Program-made: the position numbers and the translations under genes
The notes under the pieces: model-generated
Told to the model about the DNA's origin: nothing
Database searches by the model: none
The model's input: the letters and a program-made list of their open reading frames with translations, nothing else
NCBI GenBank assembly: GCA_019359325.1
Contig: JAHHHN010000018.1
Span: 62,001-126,000 of the forward strand
Length of the DNA stretch: 64,000 nt
Source: Mojavia pulchra JT2-VF2
GTDB taxonomy: Bacteria; Cyanobacteriota; Cyanobacteriia; Cyanobacteriales; Nostocaceae
Direction of reading: 5' to 3'
Part shown: piece after piece, positions 19,401 through 27,181 of the stretch
Position numbering within the stretch: position 1 is the stretch's first letter
How the letters are laid out: the number at the start of each line of letters is the position of its first letter

Positions 19401-20527
19401 CAGTTTGGCTAGGGGTTGAAAAAAAAGACAATGAAGTGTTGTGGACTATCAAAGATAATGGCCGCGGCATCCCAACTGACAAACTTGACAGTATCTTCGA
19501 GCGATTTCAACAAGTTGATTCCTCAGACTCGCGCAACCACGATGGCACTGGTTTAGGCTTGGCAATTTGCAAAAGTATTGTGCAGCAGCATGGCGGACGT
19601 ATTTGGGTCGAGAGTGTCTTAGGTGAAGGTAGTAGTTTTTACTTCACACTACCGATTCTAAAAACTATCCACAGTGCTGATTTAGAAGCATCTGGAACTA
19701 CAGACTCAACACTCAAGCCTCAGCGATTGCGCGTAGCGCAGTGCCAAGGGCAATCGCCGCTAGTGCTAGTTTGTGACGACGACCCTAATATCAGTAATGA
19801 GTTGCAAACTGTATTGGAACAAGGAGGATATCGAGTAGTAACAGTAGCTACTGGTAAAGAGGCGATCGCCTTAGCAACTACCCAACGTCCAGATGTGATT
19901 ATCTTAGATTTGCTGATGCCTGGCATGAATGGTTGGGAAACTATGGCAATATTGAAAGAGCGAGCAGATACTAGAAATATTCCAATTGTGATTTGTAGTG
20001 TATACAAACCCAGCACCGATAGCCAACCTAGTGCAGACTTTGTTGATTGGGTAAGTAAACCAGTCGAAGAGAACTATCTGTTGCAGTCACTTAGGCAGGT
20101 AGTGACTAATAGTTCAAGACGATTCCGCATTCTGATTGTTGAGGATGACAACGATTTGGCTGAAGTGCTGATCACTTTGTTTGAAAGGCATGAAATTGAA
20201 ACATTTCTAGCCAAGACTGGACGAGAAGCAATTCGTCTCAGCCAAGAAGTTAATCCTGACTTACTAATTCTCGACCTTATCTTGCCAGAAAGCGATGGAT
20301 TTGCAGTGGTGGATTGGCTACAGCAGCATAATCAACTTTGTAGTACTCCTGTGGTCGTTTACTCAGCCAAGGATCTAGACGAGTCAGAATGCGATCGCCT
20401 GAAATTAGGACATACAGAATTTTTAACCAAAGGGCGTGTAACCACCCAAGAATTTGAACAACGAGTAATGGAGCTACTTCAGCGTATTACTAAAATACAA
20501 GCTGAAAGCCTTGAATCTGAACTTTAA
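16472..20527 (+). CDS. giant hybrid histidine kinase/response regulator (REC-wHTH-Hpt-REC-REC-PAS-HisKA-HATPase-REC-REC)
   Basis: 1351 residues, read in order: receiver 1-118 (phospho-Asp51, Lys101); OmpR-type winged-helix DNA-binding domain ~128-225 (LTPKEYALLELFLRNNRRV, VRTHIKGLRMKL, VYGIGYRLKP); Hpt ~255-358 (His307 in AHTLAGSLGTFG); degenerate receiver ~376-490 (Asp424 in LLDPSV, but the acidic pocket reads VVDREE); receiver ~500-618 (Asp549, Lys601); coiled coil ~660-712; PAS ~712-830; HisKA with His850 in VSHELRTPL; HATPase to ~1062 (DNGRGI, GTGLGLAICKS); receiver ~1097-1210 (Asp1146); receiver ~1218-1340 (Asp1268). All phosphorelay parts plus a DNA-binding output are thus on one chain. 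No membrane segment, so the sensor is cytoplasmic. A single-domain receiver follows 43 bases later and is probably co-transcribed. A 35-base repeat is inserted in frame at 19723-19757. Confidence 0.95.
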   Translation: MKILVVEDDELLADVLTEILANQNYAVEVARDGNAAQDLIETYDYDLILLDVMLPKLDGISLCRHIRSRGLKMPVLLLTGRDSSHEKAIGLDAGADDYVVKPFDEEELVARVRALLRRGGTTSQPVLEWGKLRLDPSSCEVTYAKNLLSLTPKEYALLELFLRNNRRVFSCGMILEHLWSYEDTPGEEAVRTHIKGLRMKLRNVGAPNDLIETVYGIGYRLKPQGEEEQATRGAQEPSKSPIPNSKSEQQTLAAVAAIWQRFQGRVDEQLRILEEAAALTQTALNSELSLSTTQGREVLTQAVQEAHTLAGSLGTFGLPLGSKLARKIEHLLKSHTTLTPNDTSNLQDWVKLLRQEIEKKNNQVVSSPPNDESSLVLVVDREENLAENLAKESGNWGLKVTLATSIEAAKNQIYREHPNVVLLDPSVSPHEEESLSLLAELSLRQPPLPVLVFTEQTDFTNRLKVARNGGHTFLQKPMSSAQVLEAITQVLQQAPHAEAKVLAVDDDPKILALLQTLLTPWGLKVITLDDPQKFWEILEGVAPDLLILDVEMPYTNGVELCKVVRNDPRWSELPILFLTVHSNAEIVNQVFSVGADDFVSKPIVGPELVTRIINRLERMKLLRRIAQSHNTQAVKPQKLWQASFDTEPESVNSALQNQSDRSNIALQQSQANLNRINNELELRVAERTAELISLNQQLQSQLDERQRIQEKLRISQARFARILDIADDAIISVDADQRITLFNQGAEKIFGYSAEEVIGQQLDLLLPLRFAQAHRQHVVDFGKSPSLARRMGERREIFGCRKNGIEFPAEASISKLNIAGEIVYTVILRDITEQKQIERMKDEFVSVVSHELRTPLTSIHGSLGMLTSGLLKAESEQGKRLLQIATDSTDRLVRLLNDILDIERIESGRVKMERKICNVAGLIKSAVNVIQPLADKAQVQLSTYSLPIQLWADPDRIVQTLTNLLSNAIKFSSAGDTVWLGVEKKDNEVLWTIKDNGRGIPTDKLDSIFERFQQVDSSDSRNHDGTGLGLAICKSIVQQHGGRIWVESVLGEGSSFYFTLPILKTIHSADLEASGTTDSTLKPQRLRVAQCQGQSPLVLVCDDDPNISNELQTVLEQGGYRVVTVATGKEAIALATTQRPDVIILDLLMPGMNGWETMAILKERADTRNIPIVICSVYKPSTDSQPSADFVDWVSKPVEENYLLQSLRQVVTNSSRRFRILIVEDDNDLAEVLITLFERHEIETFLAKTGREAIRLSQEVNPDLLILDLILPESDGFAVVDWLQQHNQLCSTPVVVYSAKDLDESECDRLKLGHTEFLTKGRVTTQEFEQRVMELLQRITKIQAESLESEL
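19723..19757 (+). repeat. short palindromic repeat inserted in frame within the kinase gene
   Basis: GCGATTGC at 19723-19730 and GCAATCGC at 19750-19757 are perfect inverted ends around a GCGTAGCGCAGTGCCAAGG core. The 35 bases fall in the linker between the ATPase domain and the fourth receiver (residues ~1084-1096, read as QRLRVAQCQGQSP) and keep the frame open. Similar GC-rich palindromes are dispersed in Nostoc genomes; related wording occurs at ~14153-14176 in this window. Confidence 0.7.
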
Positions 20528-20570
20528 AAGCAAGAACATTTAATCACAATCAATTAAGAGAATAGGAGCA

Positions 20571-20948
20571 ATGGCAACCAAGCGAATTCTGGTAATCGAT
20601 AACGAGCAATACATTCAAGAAGTTGCCAAGATTTGCTTGGAAACTGTTGCAGCCTGGGAAGTGGTAACAGCTAATTCTGGTCAAGAAGGCATAATTCAAG
20701 CCGAAGTTTGCCAACCGGATGCAATTTTGTTGGATGTAATGATGCCAGATATGGATGGTATTACTACCTTTGAGAAACTCCAAGCTAATCCGGCTACAAA
20801 AGCAATTCCGGTGATTTTGTTAACTGCTAAAATCCAGGCGTCTGACCGTCGCCGCTATGCCCAAATGGGAATGGCAACAGCGATCGCTAAACCTTTTAAT
20901 CCGCTAGAATTAGCCGCTCAGATAGCTGCTTCCTTGGGTTGGACTTGA
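20571..20948 (+). CDS. single-domain response regulator (CheY-like)
   Basis: 125 residues, one receiver domain: acidic pocket IDNEQ at 9-13, phospho-Asp55 in AILLDVMMPDMDG, Thr in LLTAK at ~85 and the conserved Lys in AKPFNP near 105. The first acidic position reads Asp-Asn rather than Asp-Asp, so metal binding may be altered. No output domain. It starts 43 bases after the giant kinase, so it probably shuttles phosphate to or from that protein's Hpt domain (inference from position). Confidence 0.93.
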   Translation: MATKRILVIDNEQYIQEVAKICLETVAAWEVVTANSGQEGIIQAEVCQPDAILLDVMMPDMDGITTFEKLQANPATKAIPVILLTAKIQASDRRRYAQMGMATAIAKPFNPLELAAQIAASLGWT

Positions 20949-21102
20949 GAATAGTAGCCGCAAATATGAGGAAATTGCTTAGTAATTGCAATAACTGCAT
21001 TTTAGGTTTGATGTGGAAATTACGTACAGATACCTACGGTTATAGACATCTAATTTGATTATCTCGATAGCATCTTTGTCTATTTTATTACGAGCAACAT
21101 TA

Positions 21103-21134
21103 ACAATGTGACAGTTGTATAACTGTCACATTGT
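21103..21134. terminator. 14-bp perfect inverted repeat
   Basis: ACAATGTGACAGTT and AACTGTCACATTGT around a GTAT loop. It could terminate the receiver transcript or mark the start of the duplicated unit; the core TGTGACAGTT recurs in the longer palindrome at 23183, at the same place relative to the second paralogue. No T run follows. Confidence 0.6.
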
Positions 21135-21205
21135 ATTATCTTACTGAAAAAGTCGGTGCTACTTTGATTACACCAAACAGGCGATTTCATCTAGACAATC
21201 GCACA

Positions 21206-21429
21206 GTCAGCAAACGTAGCTCGTTTTGCAAAATATTTACCGAACTAGCATCATCAGTGGGAGCTTTAACACAGCCCGAAATTTGGGCTGAGAGCTTTTA
21301 AATCAAGTATCCAGCATCTATCTATGTAACCGCAAACATTCATTAGGACGGTAATTTTCAGATTCCCGTTGCTTCATTTTCGGGCGTCTATTATTAACGT
21401 CCTCAAACACCTTTAGGAGTCGTATTATT
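21206..21429 (+). promoter_or_regulatory. conserved structured 5' leader, copy A
   Basis: Very similar to 23287-23513 upstream of the paralogue. It contains a hairpin GCAAACG-TAGCT-CGTTTTGC (21210-21229) and another, AGCCC/GGGCT with an AAATTT-containing loop (21273-21289), then a TAGGAG ribosome site about 11 bases before the ATG. Both hairpins survive in the second copy despite differences in loop or flank. It does not match the c-di-GMP, TPP or glutamine riboswitch consensus as far as I can recall them. Confidence 0.5.
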
Positions 21430-22854
21430 ATGTTTTTTGATCAACCAGTTGCGATAACCCAACCTGCAAACCTAAACAATGGTACTGGGTTAAAAGCTGA
21501 GTACTTTGATAACGCAGACTTGCTCGCTCCAAAGCTGATGCGTACAGATGCTAATGCAAGTACTACAGTGGCGCAGGTCAGTACTACTGGTAAGACATAC
21601 TATGTTTCTGGAAGTGGAAACGATAACAACAACGGCTTGTCGACAGGTAGTGCATTCCGAAATTTATCAAAAGTAGGAGGCTTGGTAAAAGCAGGTGATA
21701 CCGTTTATGTGATGAACGGTACTTACACCGGTTCTGGCTCACAAATTCTGCTGATTTATCAAAAACATGGTACGCCTAGTGCTCCAATTACTATCAAGGC
21801 TTATCCGGGGCATTCTCCCTTCGTCAAATCACGCAATATGTACGCCATTAACATCGTTGGTTCTTCGTACATTAATATTGAGGGTTTGACGCTGGAGGGG
21901 AACAACGATAACGTCAGTTTGCAGTATGCACAACAACAAAAATACAATACCAGAGATCCGCTGACGAATGGTATAGGGATTGGGGTTAATGAAAAATCCC
22001 GCCATGTGGTGATTCGCAAGAACAAAGTGTCTAAGTTTGGTGGTCAAGGGATTCATAGTTACAAATCCGACTACGTCACTATTGAGAATAATGTCGTAAG
22101 GCAGAATTCTTACTATAGCCCTATGGGGACAAGTGGCATTAGCACTATATATAACTGGAATTCTGATTCCAATAGTGGTAGCTACAAGATGATTATTCGG
22201 GGAAATACCATTTATGAAAATAAAAACTACATTCCCTGGTCTTCGGTTGGCAAAATTACTGAAGGGCATGGAATCATCATTGATGATAGTTTAAATACCC
22301 AACAGAATTCTCTTCATCAGAAGTATTACGGCAAAACGCTAATTGTAAACAACATTATCTATAAAAATGGTGGCGCTGGCGTTAATGTGTATAGCAGCGC
22401 TTACGTTGATGTTGTCAACAACACGACCTTTCAGAACGCCTTGGTTCCTGATACTAAACTCTTCGGTGAAATTTCAGTGTTTAGCTCTGAAAATGTGAAA
22501 GTATTCAACAACATCATGTACCCGATGAAGGATGCAGTAGTTAATGGCGTTGGTGGATCAAAGAACTACCAATACAACTACAACGTTATCTACAATTCAT
22601 CTAAATTCAATGGTTCTGTAAACAACAATATTATTTGGAAAGATCCACTATTTCGTGACCCACATAACGGAAACTTTGCCCTGAAATATGGTAGCTCCGC
22701 AATTGATCGTGGAACTAGTTATTTCAATGGAGCAAACGCACCCAATACTGACCACGTAGGCTTAAGTCGTCCGCAAGATGGAGATAGCAATGGAGGTGCA
22801 GTTATAGATATAGGTGCAATAGAAGTCACCGCACAAGCTGCATTAGCAAAGTAA
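21430..22854 (+). CDS. right-handed beta-helix protein, paralogue A
   Basis: 474 residues. Residues ~20-45 (GTGLKAEYFDNADL...MRTDANAS) resemble the first strands of a PA14 domain. From ~58 the protein reads TYYVSGSGNDNNNGLSTGSAFRNLSK...AGDTVYVMNGTY, the usual entry to a DUF1565/pectate-lyase-like parallel beta-helix, followed by regular N/G/V-rich coils (NIEGLTLEGN, HVVIRKNKVSKFGGQGIH, VTIENNVVRQNSYYSP, MIIRGNTIYENKNYIP, VVNNTTFQNA) and a closing GAIEV. No signal peptide. Such helices bind or cleave acidic polysaccharides; catalytic residues are not obvious, so no activity is claimed. It is ~80 percent identical by eye to the next gene, a tandem duplicate 2084 bases on. Confidence 0.82.
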   Translation: MFFDQPVAITQPANLNNGTGLKAEYFDNADLLAPKLMRTDANASTTVAQVSTTGKTYYVSGSGNDNNNGLSTGSAFRNLSKVGGLVKAGDTVYVMNGTYTGSGSQILLIYQKHGTPSAPITIKAYPGHSPFVKSRNMYAINIVGSSYINIEGLTLEGNNDNVSLQYAQQQKYNTRDPLTNGIGIGVNEKSRHVVIRKNKVSKFGGQGIHSYKSDYVTIENNVVRQNSYYSPMGTSGISTIYNWNSDSNSGSYKMIIRGNTIYENKNYIPWSSVGKITEGHGIIIDDSLNTQQNSLHQKYYGKTLIVNNIIYKNGGAGVNVYSSAYVDVVNNTTFQNALVPDTKLFGEISVFSSENVKVFNNIMYPMKDAVVNGVGGSKNYQYNYNVIYNSSKFNGSVNNNIIWKDPLFRDPHNGNFALKYGSSAIDRGTSYFNGANAPNTDHVGLSRPQDGDSNGGAVIDIGAIEVTAQAALAK

Positions 22855-23182
22855 TTACGACAGATAGATACATAAAACTCAGACACAAAAGGCAATTCCT
22901 AATCCAAAATCTGTCGTTAAAAGTTGCTACGGAGGTTTGTAGCAAAGCCAGTTATCCCATACGACTTATACCGAAGGAATTCATACCAGTTCTCTATAAT
23001 CTCGCAACATATCAATCTCCGCGTCTTTGTCTTTCCGCGTCATCATCTAAGCCGTCTGTTGGAGAATTTGTATTACAGCACCCTGACGCCACTCTTTAGG
23101 GAACCCCCTACCAAGAGCGCTGATTCACTGCACGCGATCGCTCAACTTTTCGCAAAATCCAAAATGGTATAACTTCGCTCAA

Positions 23183-23222
23183 CAATAGCTTGTGACAGTT
23201 AATTAACTGTCACAAGCTATTG
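23183..23222. terminator. 20-bp perfect palindrome
   Basis: Twenty bases, CAATAGCTTGTGACAGTTAA, are followed immediately by their exact reverse complement. As RNA this is a very strong hairpin; as DNA it could extrude. It shares its TGTGACAGTT core with 21103-21134 and occupies the equivalent place upstream of paralogue B. No T tract follows. Confidence 0.75.
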
Positions 23223-23286
23223 ACTTGCTAAAAGAGTAGATGGTACCTTGATTACGGCCAACAAAGCGATTGCATATAAACAATCG

Positions 23287-23513
23287 TAAAGTCAGCAAAC
23301 GTAGCTCGTTTTGCAAAATATTTACGAAATTATCATCATCAGTGGGAGCTTTGGCGCAGCCCTAAATTTGGGCTGAGAGCCGTTAAATCAAGTATCTAGC
23401 ATCTATGTAACTGCAAAAATTCTTTGGCTGGTCAGTTTCACACTCCCGTTGCCTCATTTTCGGGAGAGTGCTACTACCGCCATCGAACACCATTAGGAGT
23501 GAGTGGTATTATT
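23287..23513 (+). promoter_or_regulatory. conserved structured 5' leader, copy B
   Basis: Second copy of the leader seen at 21206-21429. The GCAAACG/CGTTTTGC hairpin is identical, and the AGCCC/GGGCT hairpin has its loop-closing base changed from G to T while the stem is kept. TAGGAG lies 14 bases before the ATG. Confidence 0.5.
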
Positions 23514-24917
23514 ATGTTTTTGGATCAACCGGTTGCGATAACCCAACCTGCTAACCTGGGCAATGGTAATGGGTTAAAAGCTGAGTACTTTGACAACGCA
23601 GACTTGGCTACCCCAAAGATAATGCGTACAGATGCTAATGCAAGTACTACAGTGGCACAAGCCAGCAATACTGGTAAGACGTACTATGTTTCTGGAAGTG
23701 GAAATGATTACAATAACGGCTTGTCCACAAGTAGTCCGTTTCGCACATTGTCAAAAGCAGGAAACTTGGTAAAAGCAGGTGATACAGTCTACGTGATGAA
23801 CGGTACTTACACTGCTTCTGGCTCACAAATTCTACTGCTTCATCAAAAACATGGAAGGTCGGGCGCTCCAATTACCATCAAGGCATATCCTGGACATTCT
23901 CCCTTGTTGAAATCACGCAATATGTACGCCATTAATATTAATGGTTCCTCTTACATTAATATTGAGGGTTTGGCGCTGGAGGGGAACAACGATAACGTCA
24001 GTTTGGGGTATGCACAATCGCAAAAATACAATACTAAAGATCCACTGACGAATGGTACAGGGATTGGAATTAATCAAAAATCCCACCATGTGGTGATTCG
24101 CAATAACAGAATTTCTAAGTTTGGTGGCCAAGGGATTCATAGTTACAAATCCGACTACGTAACTATTGAGGACAATGTGGTAAGTCAGAATGCTTACTAT
24201 AGCCCGATGGGGGCAAGCGGTATTAGCACCATATATAACTGGAATTCTTATGCCGGTAATGGTGGCTACCAGATGATTATTCGGGGAAATACCGTTTACG
24301 GCAATAAAAACTACATCCCTTGGGCTTCGGCTGGGAAAATGACTGAAGGGCATGGAATCATAGTTGATGATACTAAGAATACCCAAAAAAATTCTCTTTA
24401 CCAGCGGTATTACGGCAAAACGCTAATTGCAAACAACATTACTTATAACAATGGTGGTGCTGGTATTAATGTGTTTAGCAGTAGCGACGTTGATATTGTC
24501 AACAACACAACATTTCAAAACTCAGTAGTGTACGATACTAATCTCTACGGTGAAATTTCAGTATTTAGTTCTGATAATGTGAAAGTATTCAACAACATCC
24601 AATACGCGATGAATAATGCAGTAGTTAATAATGTCGCTGGAGTAAAGAACTTCCAATACAACTACAACCTGATCTATAATTCATCCAAATTCTACGGTTC
24701 CACAAACAACAATATTGTTGGGAAAGATCCACTATTTATCAATCCATATGGAGGGAATTTTGCCCTAAAATATGGTAGCGCCGCAGTTGACCGTGGAACT
24801 AGCTATTTCAATGGTACGAACGCACCTTATAATGACCAGGTAGGCTCAAGTCGTCCGAAAGATGGAGATTACAACGGGAGTGCAGCTATAGACGTAGGTG
24901 CGCGAGAATTGAGCTAA
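23514..24917 (+). CDS. right-handed beta-helix protein, paralogue B
   Basis: 467 residues from the ATG at 23514, chosen because it aligns with the start of paralogue A and follows a shared TAGGAGT; the frame is open 90 bases further upstream into the leader. The domain order is the same: a PA14-like stretch, the TYYVSGSGNDYNNGLSTSSPF entry, then parallel beta-helix coils. It ends IDVGARELS, shorter than A by a few residues. Differences from A are spread along the protein, mostly conservative, with no frameshift, so both copies look functional. The downstream side is closed by a 46-base palindrome shared with the convergent gene. Confidence 0.82.
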   Translation: MFLDQPVAITQPANLGNGNGLKAEYFDNADLATPKIMRTDANASTTVAQASNTGKTYYVSGSGNDYNNGLSTSSPFRTLSKAGNLVKAGDTVYVMNGTYTASGSQILLLHQKHGRSGAPITIKAYPGHSPLLKSRNMYAININGSSYINIEGLALEGNNDNVSLGYAQSQKYNTKDPLTNGTGIGINQKSHHVVIRNNRISKFGGQGIHSYKSDYVTIEDNVVSQNAYYSPMGASGISTIYNWNSYAGNGGYQMIIRGNTVYGNKNYIPWASAGKMTEGHGIIVDDTKNTQKNSLYQRYYGKTLIANNITYNNGGAGINVFSSSDVDIVNNTTFQNSVVYDTNLYGEISVFSSDNVKVFNNIQYAMNNAVVNNVAGVKNFQYNYNLIYNSSKFYGSTNNNIVGKDPLFINPYGGNFALKYGSAAVDRGTSYFNGTNAPYNDQVGSSRPKDGDYNGSAAIDVGARELS

Positions 24918-25153
24918 CAAGCCGCGTTAGCAAAGTGTATGCCAAACACTTGTTCAAACAATCATAGGAAAAGCTAACAAGTTATACAGAGAAATCACAT
25001 GCACTTGTGGGCAATTGCGACTATGTAGTTGAATAAGTGGTTGGCACTTTTGTGTTGTTTATCCTAAGCTTGATGATTGAGCTGCCGCTTGTTCTGCTAC
25101 CCATGTGTAGTGGCATGAAACCGAAACGGTATTAACTAAATTCAGCAATAAGT

Positions 25154-25199
25154 CCACCACCAACTCTTGAGTTATATATAACTCAAGAGTTGGTGGTGG
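25154..25199. terminator. 23-bp perfect palindrome between convergent genes
   Basis: CCACCACCAACTCTTGAG plus TTATA at 25154-25176 is followed directly by its exact reverse complement (25177-25199). It lies between the stops of two convergent genes, 20 bases from the minus-strand stop, so a bidirectional terminator or transcription-collision barrier is likely. No T run on either side. Confidence 0.8.
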
Positions 25200-25219
25200 C
25201 TAATTCACCATTGCAACCT

Positions 25220-27181
25220 CTAAAAAAGGAAATTGTTAGCAGTCAGACTAGTAGTTTTGATGTTAGTTAGTGTCGCAAGTGTCTGAAATTGGTTGGGGTT
25301 AAGGTCTCCATCGGGATTAATTTTAACAACCGTCGAAGAGCCAACCTGCCCTAGTTGTATATAGGATTTGAAAGGATTAGTACTCATAAAGTTTGATCCT
25401 TCAATAATTTTGCTAATGTCAATTACGTCTCTTCCAGGTTCAAAATATTGGATAGTATCGCCTTTGTCTGAGAAGCTTTGGAAGACAAATCGGTCATTAC
25501 CTCCTACTCCATTCAAGAAATCACTACCCTTACCACCAATCAAGACATCGTTACCTTCACCACCTTGGAGAATATCGTTACTATCACCGCCTTTAAGGAT
25601 GTCGTTACCATCACCGCCTTGGAGGATGTTCCTACCATTACCGCCTTGGAGGTTGTCGTTACCTGAAGTACCGCGCAGGATATTAGGCCCTGACATAGTA
25701 GTTGAAATACCTGTTGTGCTCAACTGACTTGATACTTCGTAGGCTCCAACATCAGGGTTGCTATCTCGCAGCATCCCTCGTTCGTCAATGGTGGGTATAC
25801 CGCTACCTGCCTTACCAGTATTGATGGCGGGGCTACCTGCTAGTAGAGGATGTATGAGAGAACCATTGATAGTTTGCAAAGAGCCAATCATCGGGTCAAC
25901 TATGCGACTACCTGCTACAACTCGGCGACCACCGTGCGTTGGACTAGGATATTCAATATTGCCGCCACCATCTCGTAGTTGATACCCAACTTGATTTTCT
26001 GCAAGGGTAATACCTGCGGTATTTTTAGCAACAATAGAGTTGGTAAGGGTTACAGGTGCTGTCGGACTACCAATCCAAACTGCACCAGAAGCTCGTCCGG
26101 CATAATTGTTGACAATAGTAGAATTCACAATATTTACGGGGCTAGTGCTGTCGGTATTGATGAACATTGCCCCGCCTGCATCGTTGGTCACCTTATTGCC
26201 TGAAAAGGTGCTATTGATGATATTTTTCGTCGAGCCGCCATCTAACCACAAAGCACCTCCTTGATGTGCAGAGATATTGTTGGCAAAGGTGACGTTGCGA
26301 ATTGTCAGAGCAGTATTACCTCGCAATCCACCTCCTCGCGCAATACCTTTAGTGGTGTAGTTAGCTGTGTTACCAACCACAGTGCTGTTTTCTAGGAGAA
26401 TCTTGTCAGCACCGTAACCATAGAGAAAGAGTGCGCCGCCTTCACCTTTAGTCTGATTTCCTTCAAACTTACTGCCACGAATAGCTATTACGCCTCCTAC
26501 AGTGGAACTAGGCCCTACTGGGTCTGCTCCATCGGTAAAGATTGCGCCGCCGCCAATATCACCTTCGGAACTGTTTTTCAGAAAGACTGATTTTTCTACA
26601 GTCAACCCACCCAGCAGGCTATAAATTGCGCCGCCATTCACTCCTTTGTTGTTAGTGAATTGGCTATCTTTGACAATGAGTTCACCGGAACCATAGGTGG
26701 CGATCGCCCCCGCACTAAAGCCTGACTTCGTTAAAGTACCGTCGTTGCTGTCAAAGCTGCTGTTAGTTACTGTGCCTTTACCGGTATATCCAATATGGAT
26801 GGCTCCACCCATACCACCGCGATTGTTGTTAAATCGACAGTTTTCAACTGTTATAGAGCCATAGTCAACAACTCTAATACCACCACCTCTTGCAGTTGTG
26901 TAACCGTCGGCGATGGTGAGATTTCGCACTGTAGCATTGATATGTCTGCCAACCTCAAATATTCGTGAGCTATTGTTACCGCTAATCTTTAAATTTGCTG
27001 CTTCTGCGCCATCAATTGTCAAATTTTTGGCAATGTTAATTTGCCCACTTGTGAGCGTGATCGTCTTATTGGTAAGAGTAGAGGCAAATTTGATAGTGTC
27101 CCCTGCTTGAGCAGAGGCGATCGCAGCGCGCAAAGAACCTACGCCACTGTCTGCGGTAGTAGTAACGCTAATAGTAGTCAT
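25220..27181 (-). CDS. beta-helix (choice-of-anchor Q type) protein with C-terminal RTX repeats
   Basis: 653 residues from the ATG at 27181, supported by GGGA nine bases upstream; the open frame runs 29 codons further. The N-terminus TTISVTTTADSGVGSLRAAIASAQAGDTIKF is the standard entry of cyanobacterial polymorphic beta-helix proteins. Coils such as NSSFDSNDG, DSQFTNNKGVNGGAIY, GGALWLDGG and NSTFSGNKV continue to about residue 480 (INTGKAG...DERGMLRDSNPDVGAYE). Nonapeptide RTX calcium repeats follow (GGNGRNILQGGDGNDILKGG and on), then a hemolysin-type tail (DRFVFQSFSDKGDTIQYFEPGRDVIDIS). There is no Sec signal; RTX proteins usually leave by type I secretion, with the signal at the extreme C-terminus. 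Probably an extracellular or surface protein. Confidence 0.88.
   Translation of the reverse strand: MTTISVTTTADSGVGSLRAAIASAQAGDTIKFASTLTNKTITLTSGQINIAKNLTIDGAEAANLKISGNNSSRIFEVGRHINATVRNLTIADGYTTARGGGIRVVDYGSITVENCRFNNNRGGMGGAIHIGYTGKGTVTNSSFDSNDGTLTKSGFSAGAIATYGSGELIVKDSQFTNNKGVNGGAIYSLLGGLTVEKSVFLKNSSEGDIGGGAIFTDGADPVGPSSTVGGVIAIRGSKFEGNQTKGEGGALFLYGYGADKILLENSTVVGNTANYTTKGIARGGGLRGNTALTIRNVTFANNISAHQGGALWLDGGSTKNIINSTFSGNKVTNDAGGAMFINTDSTSPVNIVNSTIVNNYAGRASGAVWIGSPTAPVTLTNSIVAKNTAGITLAENQVGYQLRDGGGNIEYPSPTHGGRRVVAGSRIVDPMIGSLQTINGSLIHPLLAGSPAINTGKAGSGIPTIDERGMLRDSNPDVGAYEVSSQLSTTGISTTMSGPNILRGTSGNDNLQGGNGRNILQGGDGNDILKGGDSNDILQGGEGNDVLIGGKGSDFLNGVGGNDRFVFQSFSDKGDTIQYFEPGRDVIDISKIIEGSNFMSTNPFKSYIQLGQVGSSTVVKINPDGDLNPNQFQTLATLTNIKTTSLTANNFLF

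Larger units (their letters stand above)
20949..21429. other. spacer with palindrome and structured leader of beta-helix gene A
   Basis: 480 bases holding a 32-base palindrome (21103-21134) and then a leader shared with the downstream paralogue (21206-21429). Outside these nothing is apparent. Confidence 0.6.
22855..23513. other. spacer between the duplicated beta-helix genes
   Basis: The first ~325 bases (22855-23180) do not match the region before copy A and contain no convincing gene, although an 82-codon frame is open at 22924-23172. Then come the palindrome at 23183-23222 and the second copy of the leader. Confidence 0.5.
21103..24917 (+). repeat. tandem duplication of a ~2.08-kb unit (beta-helix genes)
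   Basis: Unit 1 (21103-22854) and unit 2 (23183-24917) each hold, in order, a palindrome with TGTGACAGTT core, a ~220-base structured leader and a beta-helix gene. The ~325 bases between the genes' end and the second palindrome are not shared. Confidence 0.8.

Noticed and set aside
21280-21296. GGGCTGAGAGC in the same leader, like the TPP riboswitch CUGAGA motif
   Set aside because: The obligatory second half (CCUGAUCUGGAUAAUGCC-like) is absent.
21206-21300. Leader containing GCACAGTCAGCAAACG, suggestive of a c-di-GMP-I (GEMM) riboswitch
   Set aside because: The tetraloop, the GGGACGCAAAGCC-type block and the receptor helix are missing at the right spacing, and copy B loses the GCACAG part.
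22924-23172. 82-codon plus-strand frame between the duplicated beta-helix genes
   Set aside because: Absent before the first copy, composition unlike its neighbours and no motif; it spans short dispersed repeats.
25368-25727. Plus-strand proline-rich frame opposite the RTX repeats
   Set aside because: Antisense of GGxGxD nonapeptides, no start signal; artefact.
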